DNA of 64,000 nt. Source: Armillaria gallica. Taxonomy: Eukaryota; Basidiomycota; Agaricomycetes; Agaricales; Physalacriaceae. Position numbers and translations under genes: made by a program. The notes below the pieces were generated by a model, which saw only the letters and a program-made list of their open reading frames with translations, had not been told where the DNA came from and did no database searches. Positions 33,744-45,745 of this stretch are shown here, in pieces; within the stretch, counting starts at the first letter, position 1, and each line of letters starts with the position of its first letter. The stretch lies in the NCBI GenBank assembly GCA_037576215.1, contig JBANDB010000011.1, forward strand, positions 558,001-622,000, given 5' to 3'.

Positions 33744-36013
33744 CTATACTGGGAATGAACTGATCCCCCATTTTATGACAGCATCACAGTCAATAACTGT
33801 GAAGGAAATGACAGAGAGTTCAGAGTCAGAGTTTCTGATGGCATGGGGAGATACAACCATATTTGGACTTGCGAACTCATGGCTGATCATATCATCCCAA
33901 CTTGGTCCTGATGTCCAACAAATCTGGCTGAGAAAATTGGTGTGTAGTGGCGTTTGGTATGTGTAATATTCATCCATTTTGAATATATAGAGAATTGCTG
34001 ATAGTAGGAGACCTACACCTGTTTTCTAAACTTCCATCCTTGGAAAGTGATTCAGGGCCTGAGTGACTAGACAAATCATTAAATTAACAACTTCTGCATG
34101 AAATGTAGGTGATAATATCAATCTTGGATACATTTTCTGAGTGCTAATGCTCAAAACCTTCGATTCGGATGGTCCCTTTCTCAAAGGTGGCTGCTGCCAG
34201 CCCTTGATGATGCTTTCATGGTACAACTCCAGGCTGCATACAAACACATCACTGCCTACCCAGTCCTCTTTATAATCAACAAGATACCAAGAAGTTACAT
34301 GTCCTTGATGTACTGTGACGTTCTCAGCTTTGAGATGGCTTCATCACTAAAAATGCGGACCACCAGCTTCTCCGCTGCCTTTGCAATCAATGGGAGGAGT
34401 ATGCCCAGCTCTCTGGTAGAGAGAACTAGAATGATATCCCATCCATCTCTGCTCAAGCCACCTAGCATACTCAAAAATGGTGTCATGCCAATCCCACCAG
34501 CAAACAACGCCAACTGCTTGGAAGCTCGAGAGAGAGTAAATTCCCCTGTAACACTGATAATAGGGATCATCAGTGATAATGGGGACATGTCCCACAACAA
34601 TGCATGCAGAACCTCCATTATTGTACGAGCAAGCGAAAACAGAGCTCTCATTGCTGCACCACCAGGCTTCTTGCGCATGGTAAGCAAGAACATATTAGTG
34701 AGTGCCAGATGGGAGTATGATACCGTCCATGTGTGAATATGATTGTTGGGTTATGTGGGGCCATATGTTGGTACCCAGGATGTCCTATGAATCTGGATAA
34801 ATCAATAATTATGGCTTGACCAGGGATGATGTCCAGTTGATGGAGGATTCCCAGATAAATGTGGTGATGGTCAAGCTGTGAAGGACAATAGTTTTGAGGG
34901 TGGCTGTTGCTGGAGAGTTGTTGTCAAATTGAATAACCGGCATCAACTCTTCCACGAGATATCAAACAGGCAGGCTGTATGGACTACCTTGTACTGTTGT
35001 CCTTGGGCATTGCCGAACCGGGAGAGCATCTCTTACAAATATGTATCCAGTAACGTGAACAGTCATCAGTCGGTCTTTAAGGAACATGATTTCTTGCATG
35101 TCAGGTCCAATGTGATTTTGTGCTTGACCGGTCATGTAAAGGATGTCTCCTGTCATGAAAGAGACAAGAGTAAGAGAGGCGAGTGGTGCAGCTTTGATAT
35201 TCCCAAGTGATGTCATAATGCAGTTCCCAGAAAAGTCAGGGAGGATGAGGGTACATTTGTCTGATGGTTGCACACAAATGAAGCCAGGCTGCCATGGATG
35301 TTCATGCCGACGTGAGAGGGGAATCAGCTGGTGTCATCTTCAGTTGCAGCATATGTAGTACCAAAGAACATTGTGATGCATGATTGAATGAAAGATATGA
35401 TGGAGTCAGGAAGCTCATCATTGTCTGAAAGATGGCCTTTGTCATAAGCCATTGTTGGTGAACCTTGGTATGGCACGAGCTCTCGGAGAGGAATATACTT
35501 TGGGCAGTTTCTAAAAAGAAAAATTGTAAGCTGTTGTCATTGCATGAGGAAGAGAGACTTACCCTATGGCCTTGTTGACATGAACTTCAAAATGGTACCT
35601 ATCACCATTCCCTGTTCTCTTCGTGATCCTCCCTGCAAACTTATTCCTCTGATGCGTCGAAAATTCTACCCCAATACCTGCCATCAACATCTCGTTGTCC
35701 CTAGATTCCCCACATTGCCGACAAACAGATCACCGTCCCACACTTTGATGTTGAAGGATAGGGTCATATATTTTGGTCATGAAATAAATCCCAGTTCGCC
35801 ATCAGGGCCAGCAAGGATAGATCCCCACAGTCATCCTGATGAATCCAGAGTCATAATAGGGAGAAAGGGTAGCCTTGTCACATAGAAAACACAATGGTCA
35901 GGTGGTAGATCACCCTCGACAGAGGTATACAACCAATTGAGAGAGAGGCCTTTATTGATGCCCACTTTTTGGCGGATCGCCCATTCACCAGGGTGCCAGC
36001 CTGAGAGAGCCAT
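33744..36013 (-). pseudogene. PNPOx-like/FAD-NAD(P) oxidoreductase, copy A (most complete, broken)
   Basis: On minus the family order is plain: MALSGWHPGEWAIRQKVG at 36.0 kb, TRLPFLPIMTLDSSG, a stop, LWGSILAGPDGELGFI near 35.8 kb (the flavin-binding PNPOx-like part), KYIPLREL near 35.5 kb, DFSGNCIMTSLGNIKAAPLA and SFMTGDILYMTGQAQN near 35.2 kb, YIFVRDALPVRQCP near 35.05 kb, then the reductase part with LALFAGGIGMTPFLSML near 34.5 kb. Fungal proteins of this build are predicted flavin and NAD(P)-dependent oxidoreductases of unknown substrate. Many stops (several TGA where Arg is expected) and lack of CpG show long decay. Four shorter copies lie elsewhere in the window. Confidence 0.75.
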
Positions 36014-36542
36014 GCCTACAAGGAGCAGTTGAGCAAGATGTTGTATTAATGAGAGCTACCTTCAGCCCTCATATGTCAGCTGCTGCTATTCTCACTCAGC
36101 ATGACATCATCCAATAGGAAAGCATGAGCTGAAAAGGGGTTGCAGCGCACATGAACATGTGAATTACTCATCCAGGCCACATCACTTACACATAGAACAA
36201 GGATTACTGTGAAGGCAAGCATGTTTAGTACACTGGGTACAGCACCATGCAGAAATCAGCAGCATGCCGAAGGGCTCTGAGGTGTAATGACACGTGCATC
36301 TCATCTCGGTCATGTACCAGACATGTTCACTGGAAAAGGAGCCCCACCATCCGTGGATGAAGCCCAACAACCTTGATACCAAGAGGAGAGGCATCAATGA
36401 ATCATAGATTGATGAGACAATGAGATATCTCATGATTGATGATAAGAACATTGGAGGAGTAAGGTTGGTAGAAAGTTAAACAACATCGGAAAAGTTGCAT
36501 CTCCAGTCATCTCCCTGACTTGAATGTTTGAACAAGAAACAG
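36014..36542. other. no supported gene
   Basis: Between the oxidoreductase remnant and the left LTR only short minus-strand open stretches are seen (36182-36451), without recognised likeness. This is the left flank of the chromovirus insertion. Confidence 0.3.
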
Positions 36543-36987
36543 TGTTATAGTATCTCTCCAGTATCTCTAGTACAGCCTTCTGTCCCATCTTACAATGCTC
36601 ACGACATTCACAATATTATACTACTTATGAACACATGACTACCTACTTACTATTACAAACCTCTCAGCTGCAGTCATGCGACTCTGTATGAGTCACACAT
36701 TAACTTACTAGAATACTTGGGAACCTTCTCCCACAGTAGTTAGAATAGTACTTAAGGACTGCACCAACAAATGTATGACCTTACCTTACAATCTATTAGC
36801 TTTATGCATCACAAACACTGAGTGATCTTAAGCTTTCACTGAACCTGCACGGTTAATCAGCTTATCAATACTACTTAACTTTCCTTTCTGAGGTAAAGTT
36901 GAACCCTTCTCATTGCCAGACTATATATGTACAAAGGTATTCATTATAGAATACTTCTCACTATGTATTCTAGTCATATCTACAACA
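36543..36987 (+). repeat. left (5') LTR of the chromovirus
   Basis: 445 bp, begins TGTTATAG and ends TACAACA, matching the right LTR at 45746-46190 along its whole length without gaps. Confidence 0.95.
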
Positions 36988-37186
36988 TTGGTGGACACAT
37001 TGCCTTTACCTAGTGAAGGAATTGCAGCTACCTGATCTCCGATAACCATATTTCTCTGGACCTTCGCCTCACACTAGAATGTCAGAGAATAATCCCATAC
37101 AGCAGCATGCCATCTCGGCTTGCTTTGCCTGAAAATCTGTCCCTGGTCTTGATGAAGAGGAAGAGGCTGAGAATCAGGACCATCAC

Positions 37187-37816
37187 ATGGTGCAGGAAGA
37201 TGAGTTACTCTTTGAACTTGAGGCTATCGGACATCCGGTTTCACTAGCAGATGTCAACACCGAACAGGTTCAAGACTTCAAATTTAGTTGGATGACTGCT
37301 GGACCTATACATGGAATCATAGGAGATTGCAACAGTCCTGCTTACAGGAGAATGCAAGAAGCCATCGATATTATCAGCCACAGATACAAAGTTAATCTCA
37401 GATCATATACACACCTTGAACCGGACCAATACGACTTCTTCCACCCCATCATGATGGTCTTGGAAGAATTATTATCCAATGTTCACTTAAGCGATATGCA
37501 CGATGGCGATTGTGTGTTTTGTCTTGATCGACAGCGGTTCAGTCGCTTCATGAGCACATTACAGAAACAGAAATCAGATGTGCAAAACTCATTAGAAGTG
37601 AATGGCATACCAAATTTACTACTCCCTCCCTGGAGATCAAGCAATGATGTAACTGCCTGGCTTACTCTAAATGAGCTCAAAGTTTTTGGCATTCATTTTC
37701 AGGCAAAGATGGAACATTTCCTAGCCACACTGTTAACATTTCAAAACTGGGATACAGGCACACTAAAATGGTTCCATGAGGAACAAGATGTGACTCCTGC
37801 TTCCCAACAGGTATGA
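37187..37816 (+). CDS. gag-region open frame upstream of the capsid, unrecognised
   Basis: An ATG at 37187 opens 209 codons without a stop, the longest intact frame at the 5' end of the element. It is rich in acidic and His residues and lies about 200 bp after the LTR, where gag begins. I find no capsid or zinc-knuckle signature in it; the recognisable capsid-like part comes later (38145). It could be the N-terminal part of a long gag or an additional element protein. Being open in an otherwise stop-ridden element is notable. Confidence 0.5.
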   Translation: MVQEDELLFELEAIGHPVSLADVNTEQVQDFKFSWMTAGPIHGIIGDCNSPAYRRMQEAIDIISHRYKVNLRSYTHLEPDQYDFFHPIMMVLEELLSNVHLSDMHDGDCVFCLDRQRFSRFMSTLQKQKSDVQNSLEVNGIPNLLLPPWRSSNDVTAWLTLNELKVFGIHFQAKMEHFLATLLTFQNWDTGTLKWFHEEQDVTPASQQV

Positions 37817-38144
37817 TTCCCAAAACATGAGGAATCTAAACAACCTAGGAAATCCCTAGACATGCAAATGGTTGCTGACATCAGCCTTCTTTCATTGAAA
37901 TCAGGACTCGCTCACAATCACTGTGACCTAGTGGTGCGCCGACATCAGCATCTGTAATGAATACACATGGTTGGACTTCATACCAATTTAAGGACTCACA
38001 AGGGCATAAGGAAGAACCTAATCCCTATCCTGGTGATTATGATGATGAGGACAACAATGGTTGGGGAGAGAGAAAACTGAAGCAGAGATCAATTAGGCCA
38101 AGCTTCCCAGATAACTGAAACGAGTAGAAGCACCTGTCAAAGCT

Positions 38145-38960
38145 GTGGGACCACAATTTGATCAGACACTGAAATTTGCGGACTTACCAACATGGAATGG
38201 GAACACCAGTACCCTAATTGGTTGGCTCCGAAAAATAGATGAATTCAGTTACTGGAGCAACACAATCAATACTCAGCTAGGCAAAATCATTCTGACACAA
38301 CTCACTGATTCCATTGAAAAGTGGTACTACTCGCTTCCCACAGAACATCATGCAGATATTGAGACCGACTGGGATTCATTACAAGCAGCTATTGTAGCTT
38401 ATTACATGAACTGTAAGTTTTGGGAAGAACTGAAGTCAAAAGCAATGCACACCACATACCAATACTGGGGCCACACTAGAGAGACATGAAGTGAGTATTA
38501 TATTTGGAAGAAGGAACTTCTAAAATTAACTGGTAAATGGGATGACATCTCATTGATTAGAGAAATTATGGAAGGGGCTCCGGAAATCTGGACTACAATA
38601 CTCACCATGGAACTCTACTCGGCTGTCGTTGAATTCCAGAATGGAATCATTTCCATGAGCACATGCTTATGAAGTTGTTGAATCCATCACAGCCACCTCA
38701 TTTTGACAAACCTGCTTCAGGCAACACGTATGAACGACCAACATCTAATTCTTATGAATGAAAGCAGGATAACGCAGAATGGACAGCTTGAATGAACCTG
38801 GTTGGAGCATCCCCAAATTTGCCACCCCCACGGTTTCCTAGAAATGATGGTAACATATCAAGGCAGAAGTTTACCCCTCGACAGAAAGGAGCCTGGCCAT
38901 GTCGCCATTGTGGCAGTGACCAACACTGGGATCCAGAATGTGAGCATCACTACGAGGAGA
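38145..38960 (+). pseudogene. gag: gag: capsid-like region and CCHC zinc knuckle
   Basis: A Retrotrans_gag-like stretch (38145-38489) has FADLPTWNGN and IGWLRKIDEF, followed by a stop and frame breaks. A zinc knuckle at 38900-38941 keeps its spacing, [14 protein letters not shown] (C-x2-C-x4-H-x4-C). Gag forms the particle and binds RNA. The region is broken by at least two stops. Confidence 0.7.
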
Positions 38961-39025
38961 CTTGATGAGCATGTACTAATCACATCAATACAGAAGTTGA
39001 TGAAGCACAGGCCGAGTACAAAGAC

Positions 39026-39907
39026 TTGTATTATGAGCTGGATAATCTTAGTCTAGAGGAGCCTGAATTAGCTGACTCCTCTTGTCATGTAGCAATATCT
39101 GACAAGTCGTTGATGACCCAACTGGAACATGGCAATCACACAAATCAAATATTGTCAAACATCAGAAATACGACAAAAGGAGATCGCCCACTGCACCCAG
39201 GTGTATCAAGACATGCTTGCATTGCATTTTACAAGAAGCCTGCCTTGAATAGAAGAACACAACGAGCATTAGCTCAAGTGGTCAGCAAAGTGACTTACAT
39301 TGTACAGGACTCAACAGAGACCTTACCAGATAAATCCTTGCTAGAATTAAAAAAGCTAATGGCTCATCCACCAGGATGCACTTTTTTGGCTAGCAGAGCA
39401 ATGGAGACCACTGCCAGTATCAATGGACTAAAGGGAAATCAGCTAAAGGTAATTATCGATTCAGGATTGGATATTACACTGATCTCAGAGGACACACTGT
39501 GGAGTCTATTGAAATGGCCAAGGATACATGAAGGTCAAAGGATAAACTTAATCCAGGTAACAGGTTCCTCCATGATTTCAGGCTATGTAAAGATTGACCT
39601 GTACTTCGAAACTGAGGATGGACCTGTCAAGGTGAACATTGATACCTATGTAGTCAAAGGTATGACAGCACCATTTATCCTAGGCAACAATTTTGCAGAC
39701 CAATATTCCATATCAGTTATTCATCGTGACGGAGAGAGCTTTCTGTCATTTGGTGACACTGGACGTGTAGTAAAGGTCATGAATTCCACAGATCCAGCAT
39801 TGGAGGATTTAACAGGACACGGATTCAAGATACATGCTCTACTGAACACAGCGACAGTCCTCCCAAGACCAAAAGCCCATTGCAAGTCTCAGAAATTGCG
39901 ACAATGA
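39026..39907 (+). pseudogene. pol: pol: aspartic protease
   Basis: An open stretch of 293 codons contains LKVIIDSGLDITLI with the catalytic DSG at 39458-39466, and a downstream FILGNNF segment typical of retropepsins. It is the best kept part of pol. Stops occur at both ends relative to the neighbouring domains. Confidence 0.8.
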
Positions 39908-40439
39908 TCTCATATCACACAACAGCAAGGCCTAGTCAGAGCTGTCACTTGAGCAGTAGAGCCCTCAGAAACGTGCCTGAAAATTCCAGTTGAAATCTTG
40001 AGTCAAAAAGAGAATGACTGTTGGTTCATTGAGAAAAGGATGCAGCATGACACTAATGTATGGCATTGGTATGGCTCACCAGATTCCTTAGTTTCTGCAG
40101 AGAACCCTTTTCTACATATTTCAAACTTCTCTGATACTCCTGTCACTGTGTTGAAAGGACAAGTAGTGGGTCATGCACACAACCCATGAAACTGGCTGGA
40201 CCACAGAGACAGATCTGCAGAGGTCAAAGATACCTATGCTCATTTAGTAAAATCACTGGTGAGTAAATATCACAGGCCGGATGTTAGTGATGCAGCTGTA
40301 CATCAGATTTGAAGTGAAACAACCATCACATCAAAAGCTCAGCAGAACACAATAGAAGCCGATGATCCAGTAGTGCAGCCACCAGTGGAAGGTGGTCTGA
40401 AGACAGCAGAAATCCCTGAGGAGAACATTCTGACTGAGT

Positions 40440-41940
40440 GATTATTCAATGAGCTAGACCTCTCTCCAGATCTCTCTGAAAATCAGCAAAAACAACTCTG
40501 CCAGGTTATACAGACCAATCAGCTAGCTTTTGGTCTTGATGGCCACCTTGGAACAAATGACACTAGAGTTGAGGTCAAACTGAAACCAGGTGCACAACCA
40601 GTATCATTACCTCCCTTTCCCATTTCACCAGCTAACCATGCAGTTATAGATAAACAAATGGATTCATGGATTCAGCTTGGTGTCATAGAACCATCTCAGA
40701 GTCCCTGGACAGCACCAGCATTTATTGTCTATCAAAATAGCAAGCCATGGATGGTAATCAACTACTGCAAATTGAATGCTATGGTGGTACCAGATGAATT
40801 TCCTTTACCATGACAGGATGATATCATGCAGAGACTCTCTGGCACTCAATGGCTCTCTACACTGGATGCGCTGTCAGGATTCATGCAGCTTATCCTACAT
40901 GAAAATTCCAAGGAAAAGTTAGCATTTTGTTGCCATTGTGGATTATGGCAATTTACACGAATGCCATTTGGTTACCATAATGGCCTGAGTGTATTTTAAT
41001 GAGTCATGCAGAATGTACTAGCACCATTTCTTTGGATATTTGCATTGGTGTACATTGACAACATTGTGATTTTTTCAACAACATTTGAAGAACATTTTCA
41101 GCACATAGACCAGGTCTTGAAAGCAATTATTACTTCAGGAATCGCTTTACCCTTGCCAAAATGCCATTTTGCATACCAGTCAATCTTACTACTAGGCCAA
41201 AAGGTGTCAAGGCTTGGAATGTTGACACATTGAGAGAAGGTGGAAGCAATTAAATTGCTCAATACTCCAAGGAACATATGTGAGCTTCAGACCTTCCTTG
41301 GAATGATGGTTTACTTTTCTAGTTACATACCATTTTATGCATAGATAGCAAACCCACTATTCCAGCTGTTAAAAAAGCAAGTGAAATGGGAATGGTCAGC
41401 AGTTCATGATGATGCCTTTCAATTATGCAAGGATGTTCTATTAAATGCTCCAGTACAAGGATATGCCATTCCTAATCTTCTGTATCGCATATATACCGAC
41501 GCATGCAACTATGGATTAGCAGGAATCTTACAACAAGTCCAACCCATCACAGTTTGCAATCTGTAAGGTACCAAGCTCCACAAAAGATTTAGAAAGGCAT
41601 ATGACAACAAAGAAGATGTACCTCAGGTGGTTCTCTCAATATCCAAAGAGTTCAACGATGTACCTGTACCTGGAATTTGGGCCAAACATTTCAAAGATAT
41701 CATAGTGTATGTTGAGCATGTCATTTGCTACTGGTCATGCATTCTGAAATCAGCAGAACAAAACTACTCACCCACAGAGAGGGAAGCACTCATCAAATTT
41801 CAGCTGTATGTTGAAGGGGAAATTATACTCGCCATCACAGACCATGCAGCACTCACATGGAGTCACACATTTCAGAATGTAAATCAATGGCTATTGACAT
41901 GGGGCATGGTGTTCTCTGCATTTCCTAACACTGCATGATA
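40440..41940 (+). pseudogene. pol: pol: reverse transcriptase and RNase H (inactive)
   Basis: Reverse-transcriptase blocks are readable: WTAPAFIVYQNSKPWMVINY, LSTLDALSGFMQL (motif A Asp kept), FTRMPFGYHNGLSVF and VYIDNIVIF. The catalytic YxDD box is YIDN at 41051-41062, so the second Asp is lost. RNase H follows from about 41.38 kb (RIYTDACNYGLAG). In-frame stops occur after FPLP (TGA), after LSVF (TAA TGA), after LTH (TGA) and after FYA (TAG). The RNase H end is cut by the element at 41929. Confidence 0.85.
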
Positions 41941-42193
41941 GCTTTGATATATGAGGCTGAAATATTGAAATGAAAGATATTTATTTTTAGCTAGTTTTTA
42001 ACTTAAAATATCAAAGAAATATGCTTAATATCTTTTCTATATTTGTAAAAATCACCTCAAAACTGGATAAAATCACAAATATAGAAAAGATATTGTGCAT
42101 ATCTCTTTGATATTTTAGGCTAAAAACTGGCTAAAAATAAATATCTTTCGATTTCAATATTTCAGCCTCACATATCAAAGCCATCATGCAGTG
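41929..42193. mobile_element. palindromic MITE-like element 2, CACTGCATG termini, inside the chromovirus
   Basis: A 265-bp element with inverted arms matching over about 115 bp, starting CACTGCATGATAGCTTTG, flanked by a 3-bp duplication TAA (41926-41928 and 42194-42196). It lies within the pol frame; sequence on either side of the duplication reads in the same frame (FPN before, LQIIHQAGRFHSN after). Same ends and duplication length as the element at 31333-31586. Confidence 0.85.
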
Positions 42194-42196
42194 TAA

Positions 42197-43900
42197 CTTA
42201 CAGATCATACATCAAGCAGGAAGATTTCATTCAAATGTAGACCCTATCTCATGGCTATAGTAAAGACTACCACCTGAGAATGGGCCAAGTACTGACATTA
42301 TTCTCTCCATAGATCTGCATGATAAGACACCTGACAGCATGCATAATATGTATCAGGAGTTAGGAGAGTGATTTGAAGAAAGATTGCTTACCACAGCAGC
42401 CAACTTCATTACCAAGTACTCACAAACAGAACTTGAAGACTTTGCAATTGACTTGGGTGACCTGCCAATAGAGCCATCCCAGGGTGAAGTACTAGCAACA
42501 ACATGCTTGGCAACAGTGCAATCCTATAATCTGTTAATCAGCCTAGCAGCAACAGAACTTGAACAGTGGCAAAAGGTGTACCTGGTGGACTGCCATTTTC
42601 ATGATGTGATCAAATCGCTACAGGACCTGAAATCCCATATTTTACCTAAATATCTGCAGTATCAATATGATGATAATGGGCTGTTATTTTTTGAAGACAG
42701 TAATGGAAATAGCAGGCTTTGCATACCAGAGGAGTTTCGTATTGCAGTAATGGACCAGGTTCACAATTCGTTGACAGAATCTGTGCATGGTGGATATCAC
42801 AAGTTCTATAATCGCCTAGCATCAACTCACTACTGGCCCTGTATGTCAAGATACTTATGAAAATATATTACATCATGCGATGTATGCCAGAAATTAAAGC
42901 CCCACCAGCACAGACCCATTGGTCTATTGCAGCCTATTCCAATTCCAACATGGCCCTTTGAGGTAGTGTCAATGGATTTCATTCCAGAATTACCATTAGC
43001 ATCAGGATATGATAATGTACTAGTAATAGTGGACAAACTTACCAAGTATGCATTATTCATACCCTGTGATACAAAGATCACAGATGAAGGCACAGCACAG
43101 CTTTTCTATCAGCAAGTGATCTTGAAGTACAGTATTCCAGCCAGATCATAACAGACAGAGATATGAGATGGCAGAATGGATTTTGGAAGGAAGTGTGCCA
43201 GCTAATGGGAATGAAAAGAGCCTTGACAACATTGCATCATCCACAAGCAGATGGACAAACTGAAATCATGAATCAAGGGCTTGAAATTGCCTTGCAAGCC
43301 TATGTAGGGCCACAGTAAGATGACTGGGATAAATACCTAGATGGATTAGCCTTTTCATACAACACAACCCCATATACCAGCACAGGCTACTCACCAGCAT
43401 ACCTTCTCTTTGGATTTAATCTTACAACAGAATCCACACTCCTTTCAAAGCCAGCATATATTCCTAGACAGCTTGGAGACATGGTATGGAATGGTGGACA
43501 ATCAGATGAGATACATAGGAGCCATGAGGATGACCACACTGTGGATATGGCTGAGCAGTTTGAGGCAGAACACACACAAACAAAAGAAGCCTTAACTCTA
43601 AGCCACATATTTCAGGAGAAGAACTACAACAAAGGGAGACTTCTCACAGAATTTGAAGAAGGAGATCAAGTGGTCCTGAATCTCCATAGTCTTGAACTCA
43701 TGAGAGATGAGAAAGAGCGAGGACAAAAGCTCTTGATGTGATATGACAGCCTGTTTGAAGTAATCCAAAAAATAAGCCTGGTAACTTACCAAATCCAACT
43801 ACCAGCTTCTTACAAGATTCATCCTATCATCAACATCGCCCATTTGGAGAAATATGTCCCCTCACCTCCAGACTTTGGCCCTAGACCAACATGCCATTTA
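42197..43900 (+). pseudogene. pol: pol: integrase
   Basis: The zinc-binding part reads HGGYHKFYNRLASTHYW, then after a stop SCDVCQKLKPHQ (HHCC finger). The core has VVSMDFIPELPLASGYDNVL, and later HPQADGQTEIMNQGL and LAFSYNTTPY. The C-terminal part reads KIHPIINIAHLEKYVPSPP. Several TGA/TAA stops break the frame (for example after MSRYL and after SIPARS). Confidence 0.85.
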
Positions 43901-43920
43901 GACTGAGACAATTTGATCAG

Positions 43921-44120
43921 CTCCCAGAAATAGAAGTAGAAAATATTGTCAATGAACAGATGCTCAAGCTCCCTGGCTGACATAGATGCATCAAAAAGTA
44001 CAGGGTCAGATTCAAGGATCTACCCAGTACAGAGGATGAATGGACAACTTCATTGGAGCTGAGGAATGTGCCACACATACTACAAGAATGGAAAGGTGGC
44101 AAAGGCACTATCGGCAAAGA
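43921..44120 (+). pseudogene. pol: pol: C-terminal chromodomain
   Basis: The stretch reads LPEIEVENIVNEQMLKLPG, a stop, then KKYRVRFKDLPSTEDEW and LRNVPHILQEW. This is the chromodomain pattern (E-V-I, then Y-V-W-G replaced by YRVRFK, then W, then L-N-x-P-x-L-x-x-W). In chromoviruses this domain directs integration to heterochromatin. The region 44130-45745 that follows holds no recognised domain; one open stretch (45091-45546) is Asp/Ser/Thr-rich. Confidence 0.75.
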
Positions 44121-45745
44121 GGAATCATGACAGCATCATGATGACACATAAACATACTCTTCACAGTGTGCACTCACCTCCTAATTTCTGTGCAGGTCTA
44201 ATCTTTCCTTTCAGCACTATGTTCAAATCCTCATGTTCAGTTACAAGTATATTCACCCCCATGCAGCTCTTTTTCCACCTCATGTTCTTGCCACAACTGT
44301 TGCAAAGTGTACTCTTTCCAAATTCTCTCTAGACACAGCAATGACAAGCACTGACTGCAGGTCTTGCAGTCAAGAAGAAGGCACTAGAAACTTCAAGAGT
44401 GGCCCCATATGAATTTAAAAAAAAAGAAAAATCAGCACAAACATCATCAACTCAATTTTGCCCACTACAGCACAACCACCAACGTGTTTTCTTCTCAAAG
44501 ACATGATCTTACAAGTATGGAATCCAGTAACAACTATTGCATCTACTAATCAACATCCAAGACATGCAAACTATACCCCTGGATAGTATTCTCCTGCCCT
44601 ACCTTGGTCTATTACTCAATGCCAATTACACTGGCATATTCCACTAAGTCATGGATATGATAATGGGTTTTTGATCAATATGTTATACTATTTATCCATG
44701 AGACATCATCCATACCATCAATGCCAATGGCAAGCACCACTTTTCTCTTGTGCCAGATACCATGCTTGCTCTGTGCAATGCCTCTGAAATCTGGTATACC
44801 ATCCTACTCCATGCAGTCAACAATATCCCCTATGATGCAGTTGCTGTGCCTCTATCTATTCCTGACTGCCAAGCACACCAACTGGGTCTTACCAATCTGG
44901 ACAACATCGACATTGGCTATTACCACCTACATGCCCACCACTAGCCCAAGCCCAGTACATGGAACTGGAGCCATTGTTGCACAACCTCAGTGAACATTTG
45001 TGAGGTTTGCATAGTGGATATGCTTGGATGGACCAAAGGATCATGCATAGCATCATGCTAGGCTTTGAAAGCCTGATTAACTGAGGCATAATGGGCCAGG
45101 CAACTTGGCCTGAATTTCTAGCATGCTTTTATCCACAGTGTCTGGATGAGATCACACAGGAGAGGGATATGACAAGGGACAAGCTCCTTGCTCACTACCA
45201 TGTTGACAACACTCATGCAGCATCCACCTTTGTTATATCAAGTAATGTTGTGGTACTCTATGACCCATATTATCCCACTTTCACAACATTTCCACCTAGC
45301 ACTCCATCTGATGACAACGATGACAATGATGACAGCCTGCCAGATGACACTGATTCTGACAACTTCAGTTTGTCTGAGTTTTCAGACTCAGATGGCACAA
45401 GTGACACTGACACTGACACCGCAGTGAGACCTCATCCAACTCAGACATTGATTATGGGAATGGTTCTGATGACCCTGGCTCATTCTTTGGCCCTCACTGA
45501 AACCATGGCAACAATGACAATGACAGTGATGCTAGTGAGGCTGTAACTGCCTTGACCAGCACTGTATTTTCTGAGGATATCAGCATTGTCAGGGAGGAAC
45601 AGAGGCCCACATGGGAAAGGCATTGGTTGACTATAGTCTGCTATGACGGTGAAGGAAAAGAAGTTGGAAGGAAGAGTTTCAAGTTAGCAGAGCTACGGTC
45701 CTCCCAGAATATGCCCTAGGGAGTACATGTAGACAGGGGGGGGTA

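Noticed and set aside
45091..45546. Asp/Ser/Thr-rich frame near the chromovirus 3' end as a host gene
   Set aside because: It lies inside the element between chromodomain and polypurine tract and has low-complexity composition; no independent gene signals.
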